This document shows positions 1 to 8,965 of a DNA stretch of 64,000 nt, in pieces. The DNA is from an uncultured bacterium (lineage in GTDB: Bacteria > Calescibacteriota > Calescibacteriia > Calescibacteriales > Calescibacteriaceae): positions 1 to 64,000 of the forward strand of contig CALHPK010000001.1 in assembly GCA_938036315.1 (NCBI GenBank), given 5' to 3'. The notes below the pieces were generated by a model. The model was not told the origin of the DNA and ran no database searches. It saw only the letters and a list, made by a program, of their open reading frames with translations. Position 1 is the first letter of the stretch. Every line of letters begins with the position of its first letter. A program made the translations under genes and the position numbers.

Positions 1-320
1 TAATCACCAACTTCGTCTATTATTTTTTTAAAATCTTCAAATTTTAAAACGCCTTTGGATCTGGAGCTATCTCCCCTCCCGGTGGGACACAGTGGACATT
101 TTAAATTGCAGTAAGTTGTTGGTTCAATGGTGAGTCTGATAGGATATCCAAATACACGGGTACCTCTGAATAAAAAATTCTGAAGTAAAATTAAAGCAAG
201 GTTAAATATTTTCTTCAGAGATGTATACTTCGTAAAGAGAATCTCTTCAGATACCAAATCAAAAAAACTTTTATATATATATATTTTTCCCTTGGTTACC
301 TTGAATTTCTTACTAGTCAT
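1..320 (-). CDS. Radical SAM protein, N-terminal part (truncated by window edge)
   Basis: Manual reverse-strand translation from ATG at 320: MTSKKFKVTKGKIYIYKSFF...GYPIRLTIEPTTYCNLKCPLCPTGRGDSSRSKGVLKFEDFKKIIDEVGD; CxxxCxxC motif (CNLKCPLC). Absent from ORF track because the stop lies outside the window. Confidence 0.8.
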   Translation of the reverse strand, partial: MTSKKFKVTKGKIYIYKSFFDLVSEEILFTKYTSLKKIFNLALILLQNFLFRGTRVFGYPIRLTIEPTTYCNLKCPLCPTGRGDSSRSKGVLKFEDFKKIIDEVGD

Positions 321-365
321 AAATTATATTAATATCTTAACAACTCCTCAGAGATAGATAACAAA

Positions 366-2051
366 TCAAAATTTAATCCTAATATTGTAAAAGGTCTGAA
401 CAAACTTTTTGATACACACAATGAGGTTATTCTCAAAATGTGAAGATAATTCTTTCAAGCATTTAAATAACTTACCATGTGGTGATGATTTGAAAATATC
501 AAGCGGGAATACTTTATCGGAAAAATTATAGTACACATCAAAATTTTCAAACGAAATCTTATCATACTTTATTCTATAGTACTTGAGGAGTTCATCAAGC
601 AAATAGCCGAGTTTGAAATCGCTTTTTTTTGCAACTACATAAGCGTAATTTTCACTCCCTTTTTCAATTACACTTTCTATCACTGAAGTTATCTCCGGCG
701 TCCAATCAAAACCTGAAAAGTGCATAGCCATAACCTCAGGATAAAAATAACCATTTATTATCGGAGCTAATCTGAAATCTGAAATGATATACCTTATACC
801 TTTTTCTGAAAGAAAATCATAGAGCTCAAAAAATTCCTTATCATCCCTATCTTGGCACGAGAAATTTTTGATTTGAATATCATTTTTCATATCTTTCCAA
901 GGAGTATACTCCCCTTTACAACTTTTGGTATTAAGAAGAATATATGATATATTTGAAATTGCAATAAGTACGGATAGGAGTAAACCGTACTTAAGCTTAT
1001 CTAATCCTAAAACCATTATTAGATAAAATGGTATGTATGCAACTACAAGCTGTTTATCAGTAGGTGACATAAAAAGAGCCATAGCTATGACAATTAGAAA
1101 ATATCTCATCCAAGTCGGGCTCCCTCTAAAAATTCCATATACAAAACCAAACATAGATATAGATAAGTAAATAATAAAAGAAGGGATAAGATACCACTTC
1201 AAAGGATAAGATATACCTAAAGCTTCGGGGAATATCTTGAATTTCTCAGTTACCGATAAGACTCTCCCTGAAATTTTACACTGTGCAAATATCCATCCTT
1301 CCTGATATCCTAAAGCTCTAAAGATAAAATCGTCAAAAGATGGAATAAAAAAATACAAATCTGATATCTTTTTATATTCCTCCAAATTGCAAATATTGTA
1401 AATAATTAGGATTAGACTCCCAATTAATATCCCGAATATAAATTTCACAACTCCCCCTACCTTAGCATCTCTAAAAGCCATCACAACCATAGGGAAAAAG
1501 AAGAATGTAGACAAAGGGGAAATCCAAACATTAGAGAAAATTCCTGCGAGGAAAAATTTTCTCCTCCCAAGAAAGAATAGAGATAACGCTATAGATAAAA
1601 TTGCGGTACCATATCCACGAGTTTGTACAGTCCAATCTAGAAAAACTAAAGGGGGAAACATAAAAGTAATAAGAGCAAGATATTTGTTACTAACTTTATC
1701 TTTTATAAAAAGGAAAAGAAATAACGACGTCAAGAATGATTGGATCAGCCCAGTAATACGAAGCGACAAAAATTCAGACTGTTCAAATCCTAAATACTCT
1801 AAGGTAATAAAAGGTAACCAAGCTATATATATTTCTCCTGGAGAGAATATGTGCCTTGAAGTGGTACACAACATAGGAAAATATCCTTCATAAACAAGTC
1901 TCTTCAACCAGTAAGCGTAAAAACCTTCATCTGATGTAAAAAACCAGAAATAAAGCTTTGACCAGAGAACTCTCAAAACAAAAGAACCAAAAAGTACAAG
2001 ACTTACTACGACAATATTTCTTCTTTTTACCAAAGTTGCAAAATAGTACAA
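366..2051 (-). CDS. Multi-pass membrane protein, GT-C/PMT-like glycosyltransferase (predicted)
   Basis: 561 aa, many TM segments, acidic motif SDEGFY after first TM; resembles ORF 22054..23616. Confidence 0.6.
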   Translation of the reverse strand: MYYFATLVKRRNIVVVSLVLFGSFVLRVLWSKLYFWFFTSDEGFYAYWLKRLVYEGYFPMLCTTSRHIFSPGEIYIAWLPFITLEYLGFEQSEFLSLRITGLIQSFLTSLFLFLFIKDKVSNKYLALITFMFPPLVFLDWTVQTRGYGTAILSIALSLFFLGRRKFFLAGIFSNVWISPLSTFFFFPMVVMAFRDAKVGGVVKFIFGILIGSLILIIYNICNLEEYKKISDLYFFIPSFDDFIFRALGYQEGWIFAQCKISGRVLSVTEKFKIFPEALGISYPLKWYLIPSFIIYLSISMFGFVYGIFRGSPTWMRYFLIVIAMALFMSPTDKQLVVAYIPFYLIMVLGLDKLKYGLLLSVLIAISNISYILLNTKSCKGEYTPWKDMKNDIQIKNFSCQDRDDKEFFELYDFLSEKGIRYIISDFRLAPIINGYFYPEVMAMHFSGFDWTPEITSVIESVIEKGSENYAYVVAKKSDFKLGYLLDELLKYYRIKYDKISFENFDVYYNFSDKVFPLDIFKSSPHGKLFKCLKELSSHFENNLIVCIKKFVQTFYNIRIKF

Positions 2052-2884
2052 GCGTAATTAAAAAACGTGAAAAAATCTAAAATCGATCTTGTGCTATCAC
2101 TTTCACACTGATTTGCAAAAAAAAATGATTTCATATCTATAGTTGTTTCACATTCCTTTACATCAATATTTTCATCCTTATTTATACAATTACTATTAAT
2201 GCTTCCATCATAATGGGAAAAAGTTATTTTATCTTGTGCCTTAAACTCCACCTTAGAATACAGATTTTGCAAAAGTATCCGAATATCTTTATTCCTAATC
2301 TCTCCGCCTTTTGATAACACAAAGAGTAGGCCAGCTTCTTCACGAGAAAAAATAAGGATATTTCTAATTATCATCTCATCAATCTTTTTTCTAAAAAGGA
2401 TAAATCGCTTGATTTCATTAATGATTATATTCTTAAAAACAATAATTCCGCGACTAAATAAGATATTAGCATTTATGTCAAAATCCCTTACACCAATCAA
2501 TGTGATCCTTTTCATAGCAAACTCAAACGTCACTGGTGAAGCATACTCAACTATCGAAGGGATGGAATATACTGCATCCTTACCTTTAAAAATCTTCAAA
2601 GGTACGAGTTTTTTCTCAATAATATAACATCCAGAAGCTTTCAGTATATCTAATTTACATTTAAAGCAACTTCTAGTGTATAGGCGATCATCACGCAATT
2701 TTTGTACTGAACATAAATTATTATCAGTAGAGAGAACAATATTCATTATATGGAATAAACCTACTAATCCAAGCTCAATGGAAGATAATTCAGATAAAAT
2801 TATAAGTTTGTATTCCTCTTTGCTTTTAAGCTCTTCGTTATCCAGATCTGACAAAACAATAAATAACAATAAAAAATAATCCAT
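2027..2884 (-). CDS. Hypothetical protein, putative exported, Cys-containing; overlaps start of downstream GT-C-like gene
   Basis: 285 aa ORF, hydrophobic N-terminus, 25-bp overlap with 366..2051. Confidence 0.5.
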   Translation of the reverse strand: MDYFLLLFIVLSDLDNEELKSKEEYKLIILSELSSIELGLVGLFHIMNIVLSTDNNLCSVQKLRDDRLYTRSCFKCKLDILKASGCYIIEKKLVPLKIFKGKDAVYSIPSIVEYASPVTFEFAMKRITLIGVRDFDINANILFSRGIIVFKNIIINEIKRFILFRKKIDEMIIRNILIFSREEAGLLFVLSKGGEIRNKDIRILLQNLYSKVEFKAQDKITFSHYDGSINSNCINKDENIDVKECETTIDMKSFFFANQCESDSTRSILDFFTFFNYACTILQLW

Positions 2885-3093
2885 TTTATTAATTTAATTA
2901 CCTATTTATTTATTATTTATCTAAATTTAAACATTATCGTCACTACATCAAATATTTTCTTCTGTTTTAGGTGATTATATGATATATGTCTCAAAAAACA
3001 TAAGATCATATTAAAATAATTGAGGTAACTTAATATATATATAGATAGATATATGAGTTATGATGGATCAGTAAACATGAGATCTAAGCATGA

Positions 3094-3285
3094 GAGGATA
3101 GACCACAGGGGGAATTTGCGAACAGGAAGGTGTACATAAATGGTATAGGAGAATTTTGGCGGTACGTAAAGAAGAGGCTAATGAAACATCATGGTCACTC
3201 ACAAGCAAAGAGTACATATCTTTTCTCAATAAGATAATGATTAATTTTGAATTCAAAGACTACTTCACATTATTTCAATAGTAAT
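3094..3285 (+). pseudogene. Decayed IS1595/IS1016-like transposase C-terminal fragment
   Basis: Frame from 3103: PQGEFANRKVYINGIGEFWRYVKKRLMKHHGHSQAKSTYLFSIR*, matching the HSKGEFxRxKxHINGIENFWxYxKxRLxKxxG block I recall for IS1016-type transposases; in-frame stops flank it; another frame continues with INFEFKDYFTLFQ*, like ECEFRFN. Confidence 0.7.
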
Positions 3286-3295
3286 CAAAAATGCT

Positions 3296-4945
3296 TTATT
3301 CTAAGCAAAAAATATAATAACTCCCTTTGAAAGAACCTTCATTCGGAAACTTCTCAATCAACTTCAATCCAATGTCATTCGCACTAGCTAAATCTTCCAC
3401 TCTTCCTCTCACATCCTCTCCCTGAACTATAATACATCTATTCTTAAGACGCAAATCCTGAAGAACTCTCTGAACAAAAACTTTTTCACCCCCTAAAGTA
3501 CTAAACAAGTATATATAATCTGGGATATTTATCTTTCCTGAAGATAAAAGGGGGAAATTAATAATTGCAGATATCGAAACTACATCCTTATTCATCTTTT
3601 CTCTCTCCAAATACTTTACAACTTCCCTTTGAATATCATATCTAGGAGTTATATGAAAAATACCATCACGCCAAAAATCTCCCATCATCTTCGCATACAA
3701 AATAATTTGGAACATCACATGCACAGCAAATAAAATCTTTTTCATCCCTTCGCTAAAACTCTTATAACCCAAAATTAGAGAAAATAGCGGTAACGCAAAG
3801 TAAAACCTCCTGGGATGATTCGGGAATGGGAACAATATTACTTGCCCTATCATATATACAACTAATGATATAAAAAAAGTACTCCTCCTCAAAAACTTTA
3901 TCCCCAATAAAACAGTGCAAATATATGGAAAAACATAAATATAATTCACCCCATAGTCTTCCTGAACAATAAACGAATTCCCTGATCCCCTAAATCCAAA
4001 AAAATTGAAAAAATCTTGGAAAAACCATTTTATCTTATTTTTAATGAGCTCCACACCAGATCCTCCAAATGTTGAAAAAAAATAGAAGAATTTCCCAGGG
4101 CTTCTTGGGAGAAGCCCTATCCAATATGAATATGACTTTGTACTTGTCTCTATATCCACCGTAGAAATCACATATGGCAATACTGATAGCAAAACAACTG
4201 CAAAAAATATCATAACACCTCTCGCACCTATCACCCTTATCATAGGTACAATCAAAGATAAAAACAAAATCAATGTCGGCAAATATGATAACACAGAAAA
4301 GAAAACAAATATCAAATATATCCTCCTTCCCCTATAAAGATAAAAAATACTCATAGTAACAAAACTCAAAGCCACAGCATACACAACCGCAATCCCTATA
4401 GAGGAATTATAGATGAAAGTGAGAAAAGAGGATAAAAATATCATCGGGTACATAGAATTCAGATTCAAAAATACACTCAGCTTATACACATACGCCAATG
4501 TAACGTATCCGCCTATAAGCGCGGGTAACTTAGAAAAAATAAAGTTCATGTCAGATTCATCTATCCCAATCTTATCCCCAACACTACCCCCTATAACCAG
4601 ACCTAAATAAATAAAAAAATTCTGTATCAGATAAGGAATAGGACCTGTATGGGGCCAGACGTGTATCGGAACTCTCTTACCCCCCAACTCTATTGAATAC
4701 ATTGGTGGCAACGCCTGCGACACAGTCTTGATAACTCCTAAGTCCCTCTCAATTGCTGAATTCGGTTCACATCCTACATCAGAAAAAATCACCTTATTCA
4801 GTCTAATTCTATCAACCCAACATTTCTCAAAATAATATGACTCATCTTGTGTGGTCCCTGCCAAAAAAAACACTGGTATAACAAACATAGAAAAGAAAAT
4901 TAACGATAATATCAACACCGTCCCCCTTCCAACTCCACACATCAC
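3296..4945 (-). CDS. Multi-pass membrane protein, GT-C-like (predicted)
   Basis: 549 aa; motifs TQDESYYF and LPPMYSIELGGKRVPIHVWPH shared with ORF 7145..8872. Confidence 0.6.
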   Translation of the reverse strand: MMCGVGRGTVLILSLIFFSMFVIPVFFLAGTTQDESYYFEKCWVDRIRLNKVIFSDVGCEPNSAIERDLGVIKTVSQALPPMYSIELGGKRVPIHVWPHTGPIPYLIQNFFIYLGLVIGGSVGDKIGIDESDMNFIFSKLPALIGGYVTLAYVYKLSVFLNLNSMYPMIFLSSFLTFIYNSSIGIAVVYAVALSFVTMSIFYLYRGRRIYLIFVFFSVLSYLPTLILFLSLIVPMIRVIGARGVMIFFAVVLLSVLPYVISTVDIETSTKSYSYWIGLLPRSPGKFFYFFSTFGGSGVELIKNKIKWFFQDFFNFFGFRGSGNSFIVQEDYGVNYIYVFPYICTVLLGIKFLRRSTFFISLVVYMIGQVILFPFPNHPRRFYFALPLFSLILGYKSFSEGMKKILFAVHVMFQIILYAKMMGDFWRDGIFHITPRYDIQREVVKYLEREKMNKDVVSISAIINFPLLSSGKINIPDYIYLFSTLGGEKVFVQRVLQDLRLKNRCIIVQGEDVRGRVEDLASANDIGLKLIEKFPNEGSFKGSYYIFCLE

Positions 4946-5057
4946 CTACACACCTGATAAAGCTAAATCTACTTATTACTCCAAAACTTCAGAAATCTAT
5001 AGGATTTCACTCCCAATCCGGGGCACCTGAGCCCTTTCAAACATAATTATATTAGCT

Positions 5058-5999
5058 TTAGCTTTTATCCCAAAAATATTTATTTAGACTAATCCTTTTT
5101 TTTAAACTATCGGGTATAAACCTGCTGTACAGTCCCAACTCGAGCGCCAAATATCTTATAGCAGCTCTGACAATAAGCTTTGGCAATACATATGGTTTTC
5201 TTGAAAAATATCTGACCTCACTAAGGATCAGAGCTTTACCATAACTTTTCACTTTCATTAATTCATATATGAATTTGTAATCTGAAAAAAACACTCCAAT
5301 ATCAAACCATCTCCCAAAAGTTCTTCTCATATCCTCATTATGGCAGTGAACAACCCTTACCTTCGGATTATACATTATAAGGTATCCCCTCTGCAGTATT
5401 TTCAGAGATAAAACCAGTTCTTCACTACAAATTATATTACTTGGGAATCCACCAACCTCCCAGAAAACATCTTTTAGGACACAGAAGCAGGTATTTGAGA
5501 CGAACACATCCTCGAATTTCATTTGAGTTTTAAAAGACTGTATCCGAGGTATATCTGGATAAACGTAATTTCTTTCGAATCTTTCGAATATATCAGAATA
5601 CATAGGACAGATATGCTTTCCGTACACTGCTTTTATCGCGTCATCATTTCTAAAAGAATCTATTATTTCCTTTGCAAAATAATCATCGTATGCTATAGCG
5701 TCCTGCGTCATAAACAGAAGTATGTCGCCTTTGGCGAATTTAGAACAAAGGTTCCTCGTTGCTCCGTGATCGAATTTTGGAACATCTATTATAAGAACTT
5801 TTTCTGAAAAACTTTCCAATTTTCTGTTAGTATTGTTTGCGATTACAATGTTTACTATTTCTGGAAAAGAAGCCAAAAATCTGACATTTTCAAAAAAGGA
5901 AATTTGATTGATAGGTACTACAGCACTAATAGTACTGGGCTTTCTACTAGAAGATATCCTCCCCCCAGCGGAAAATACTATTTCTTCTTGACTCGCCAT
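5058..5999 (-). CDS. Glycosyltransferase family 2
   Basis: STISAVVPINQISFFENV..., DHGATRNLCSKFAKGDILLFMTQDAIAYDD, GGFPSNIICSEELVLSLKILQRGY. Confidence 0.85.
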   Translation of the reverse strand: MASQEEIVFSAGGRISSSRKPSTISAVVPINQISFFENVRFLASFPEIVNIVIANNTNRKLESFSEKVLIIDVPKFDHGATRNLCSKFAKGDILLFMTQDAIAYDDYFAKEIIDSFRNDDAIKAVYGKHICPMYSDIFERFERNYVYPDIPRIQSFKTQMKFEDVFVSNTCFCVLKDVFWEVGGFPSNIICSEELVLSLKILQRGYLIMYNPKVRVVHCHNEDMRRTFGRWFDIGVFFSDYKFIYELMKVKSYGKALILSEVRYFSRKPYVLPKLIVRAAIRYLALELGLYSRFIPDSLKKRISLNKYFWDKS

Positions 6000-6031
6000 A
6001 GATAATAATCTTCACACCTTATATATCTACG

Positions 6032-6292
6032 TTATTTTATAAAAACTAGCTTAATTTGATTATTTAGATCCTTAAAAATCAAAGATAATAATTTCCCTTG
6101 TTTAACCATTTCCCCGAAGATCTCCTTCATCACACAGATGCTAACATCTGAGAAGAATTCCAACAATATCCAATATTCATCTTTATGAATTATCACACAC
6201 TTGAGTGATATTCTCTGATAATTTTTAAAGCAAACTTTTTGGATCTGAGAAAAATCGAACCGTATATGAAATTCTTCGAAACCTGTAATTGA
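6032..6292 (-). CDS. Possible unannotated small protein (86-codon open frame, no ATG/GTG/TTG near its 5' end)
   Basis: Reverse-strand open frame SITGFEEFHIRFDFSQIQKVCFKNYQRISLKCVIIHKDEYWILLEFFSDVSICVMKEIFGEMVKQGKLLSLIFKDLNNQIKLVFIK*; TATAAT on minus strand at 6292-6297; first conventional start is GTG at 6196. Confidence 0.4.
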   Translation of the reverse strand, partial: SITGFEEFHIRFDFSQIQKVCFKNYQRISLKCVIIHKDEYWILLEFFSDVSICVMKEIFGEMVKQGKLLSLIFKDLNNQIKLVFIK

Positions 6293-6314
6293 TTATATTA
6301 AAATTAATCTATAT

Positions 6315-7154
6315 ATGAAAGTCGTGAAAATTATTACTATCTTTTTCATACTGCTACTTTCCTGTAAAGGGAGCGCTGGGAAGACAGATAAAAAGGCAAG
6401 CAGTGAGGAGATTAAAAATATATTCTTCGTGATAAAAAACATCCCTGAAACTTTTTTCCTTTTTGACCTTTTAGTAGCCAATCCTATACTAAATATAATT
6501 CTTTCTCCACCACAGGAATGTCAAAAAGAGGACGGGAACAGAAAAATTTATAGAGACTGCCAAATTATGTCTTTTTATTTCTCTGGAGAAATAACCACTC
6601 CAGATAATGCAAAATTCTACCTTTCCGGTGTAAGCATATACTTTCCTGGTACTGCTATTGTAGAAAATGGAACATTTGATATTTTATTTAAAGAAAATCT
6701 TTTGATATTTTACTATGCTAATTATAAATTCTTCCAGATATACAATATTGAAGTCTCGAATACTGTACTGGCCTATTCTTTCTATAATGAAGGGGCAACT
6801 TTCATAATAAGCATTGGTAACAACTCTTCGTTTTCGATAGTAGGCGTTACAGATAGACTAGATATAAATGGGAAATTAACAATTACAATAAACTTCCTAT
6901 ATAATGAAAACAAAAATATAAAATTGAACATTCAAAGTGAAAAGCTTTCATTATCTGGATGCAATAAAGGAGAATATACTTTGAATACTTTAGAGGAAAT
7001 CACCTCAAATCTTGATATCATCTCAAACAAGATGTCGTTATTTCCCCTAAGAGGGAAAATAGCTGTAAATAATATATCAGTCGAACTAAGAGATGGTAAT
7101 TTGATATACGGAGATTTCTCAGAAAATTATGAGGCAATTAGAGGATGCTTCTGA
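6315..7154 (+). CDS. Lipoprotein, hypothetical
   Basis: Signal peptide and lipobox MKVVKIITIFFILLLSC; overlaps downstream GT-C-like gene by 10 bp. Confidence 0.7.
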   Translation: MKVVKIITIFFILLLSCKGSAGKTDKKASSEEIKNIFFVIKNIPETFFLFDLLVANPILNIILSPPQECQKEDGNRKIYRDCQIMSFYFSGEITTPDNAKFYLSGVSIYFPGTAIVENGTFDILFKENLLIFYYANYKFFQIYNIEVSNTVLAYSFYNEGATFIISIGNNSSFSIVGVTDRLDINGKLTITINFLYNENKNIKLNIQSEKLSLSGCNKGEYTLNTLEEITSNLDIISNKMSLFPLRGKIAVNNISVELRDGNLIYGDFSENYEAIRGCF

Positions 7155-8872
7155 GAATATTTTTAGCCACAGCTATTTTTTCAATATACTTCTGGAAAGA
7201 TGCGAATATCATAGCACCTACAGAGGATGAGGCTTATTATATCTTTGATAGGAACAACAAAGTTTTAGATATAGTAAAAACAAAAGAACCTGAAACCAAA
7301 TACGACATAATTCTTTCTGGCTGTAAAAAGAACATAACTAAGCAATCAGCTATTATTTCGAGAAATCTTCCCCCAATACTTTCACTTGAAATCGGGGAAG
7401 AAACATTCCCAATTATTATATGGCCTCACATAACCTTTGTAACATATCTTCCTCAGGCAATCGCTCTGTATGTAGGGGAGAAATTTAGTATCCCATATGT
7501 AATCACAGAGAAAATTTTCAATTACATCCTCATTGTACTGACAATGATTGCTCTTTTTTTTACTGTGTCCGTAATTTCGAACAAGAATACTGCCTTTTTA
7601 AGCATACTAATCTACGGATTGTTTGCTTCTACAAAATTCTTCGGAGCAATTGGTATATCTATTGATTTTATTTTCCACACTCTCTACATCTTACTTTCAT
7701 TCTACTTTATAGAACTCTTTTCTAAAAATGGCAGAAAAATCTTGTTATTCTTGTCATCTTTGTTCTGTGGGTTAGCAATCCTATCCTATCTCAAATTTTC
7801 ATCACTTCTGACAATGATCATATGGGTCATGATCAGCCTGAAAAACAGAAAATTTAAGGATTCTCTCATATTTTCAATCATACCGGCATTATTTATTTTA
7901 CTTTTCTACATAATCCCATCGGTATATGTTTCTGATTGTGAACCGACAAACATAGAATCACTGAGGACAACTCTGAACCTTATAAGATCTACATCTATTT
8001 ACACATCTGCAGCTATCGCAGACCTTAATAATCTCAAGCTTTTGATCTATGACATTATGAGGATGGTTGATCTCACAGGTTACGGGAAGAGATTGGACTA
8101 TTATGATAACCTTGACTTTAGATTTTTACCTGCTTTACCCCTTATTTTATCTTTTATATACGAAATTCTCTCAAATATAAGAACAAGATCAATAAGAAAT
8201 ATAGCAACATTTATATTAATCTTCAACACTACAATGTATTTGGAATTACCCGTAGAAGGGTATCATAGAAAACTTAGACCCATTTTTCCTTTCCTTTCAA
8301 TACTCATAGGAAAGTTCATATTTTCTCTTTTTAGTGCTAAAAAGAAATATTTCTACTTTGCAGCTTTATCTATATTAACATGGCACATATATTTTCAGCT
8401 AAAAAAAGATTCTGAAATATTTGAAAGCCTAAAAACTAAAGGTAAGTGGTCAATTATTCATCATATAGATACACAAAGAGAAATTGTAGATTTTTTAAAA
8501 GACAAAAAAGAAAAAGAGGAAGCAAAAATTATAAACTTTTCAGCTCCTATAAACCTTGAAATAATCAGCAACTCCAGGTTTATAGATATTGATTTTTCAT
8601 ATTTTCTGCATTTCTCAGGTGTAGTTATGGGGAAAAAGAAATACGGACTAATCGAGATGTACATAAAAAAGAACTTCATTATCCTCAAAACCAACGAGAA
8701 GAAAAGACGCTTACAAGATATTGCTATTGAGACAATCAAATACCTCAGCAAAAAGTACAATGGGAAAATTTACATAATAGCTGACCCATATGGATATGAA
8801 CTTCTAAAGCCACATTTTCATGAGAAGAAAATAATATCCTTCAGTAACAATGCGATATTTTATATATTCTAA
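7145..8872 (+). CDS. Multi-pass membrane protein, GT-C-like (paralogue of 3296..4945)
   Basis: 575 aa; TEDEAYYIFD; LPPILSLEIGEETFPIIIWPH; IDTQREIVDFL. Confidence 0.6.
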   Translation: MLLRIFLATAIFSIYFWKDANIIAPTEDEAYYIFDRNNKVLDIVKTKEPETKYDIILSGCKKNITKQSAIISRNLPPILSLEIGEETFPIIIWPHITFVTYLPQAIALYVGEKFSIPYVITEKIFNYILIVLTMIALFFTVSVISNKNTAFLSILIYGLFASTKFFGAIGISIDFIFHTLYILLSFYFIELFSKNGRKILLFLSSLFCGLAILSYLKFSSLLTMIIWVMISLKNRKFKDSLIFSIIPALFILLFYIIPSVYVSDCEPTNIESLRTTLNLIRSTSIYTSAAIADLNNLKLLIYDIMRMVDLTGYGKRLDYYDNLDFRFLPALPLILSFIYEILSNIRTRSIRNIATFILIFNTTMYLELPVEGYHRKLRPIFPFLSILIGKFIFSLFSAKKKYFYFAALSILTWHIYFQLKKDSEIFESLKTKGKWSIIHHIDTQREIVDFLKDKKEKEEAKIINFSAPINLEIISNSRFIDIDFSYFLHFSGVVMGKKKYGLIEMYIKKNFIILKTNEKKRRLQDIAIETIKYLSKKYNGKIYIIADPYGYELLKPHFHEKKIISFSNNAIFYIF

Positions 8873-8965
8873 TTATATATTCTAAGAAATATCTCAAAGA
8901 ATTTAAAAGCAGCGAATTTTAGCAATTTAAGAAAGCTTTTAAATCAGAGATAAATTAAATCTGCT

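Noticed and set aside
3030-3055. taatatatatatagatagatatatg microsatellite-like run
   Set aside because: Short AT dinucleotide run; not a structured repeat array.
3068-3256. 62-aa minus-strand ORF
   Set aside because: Antisense to the IS1595-like transposase remnant; no protein-like features.
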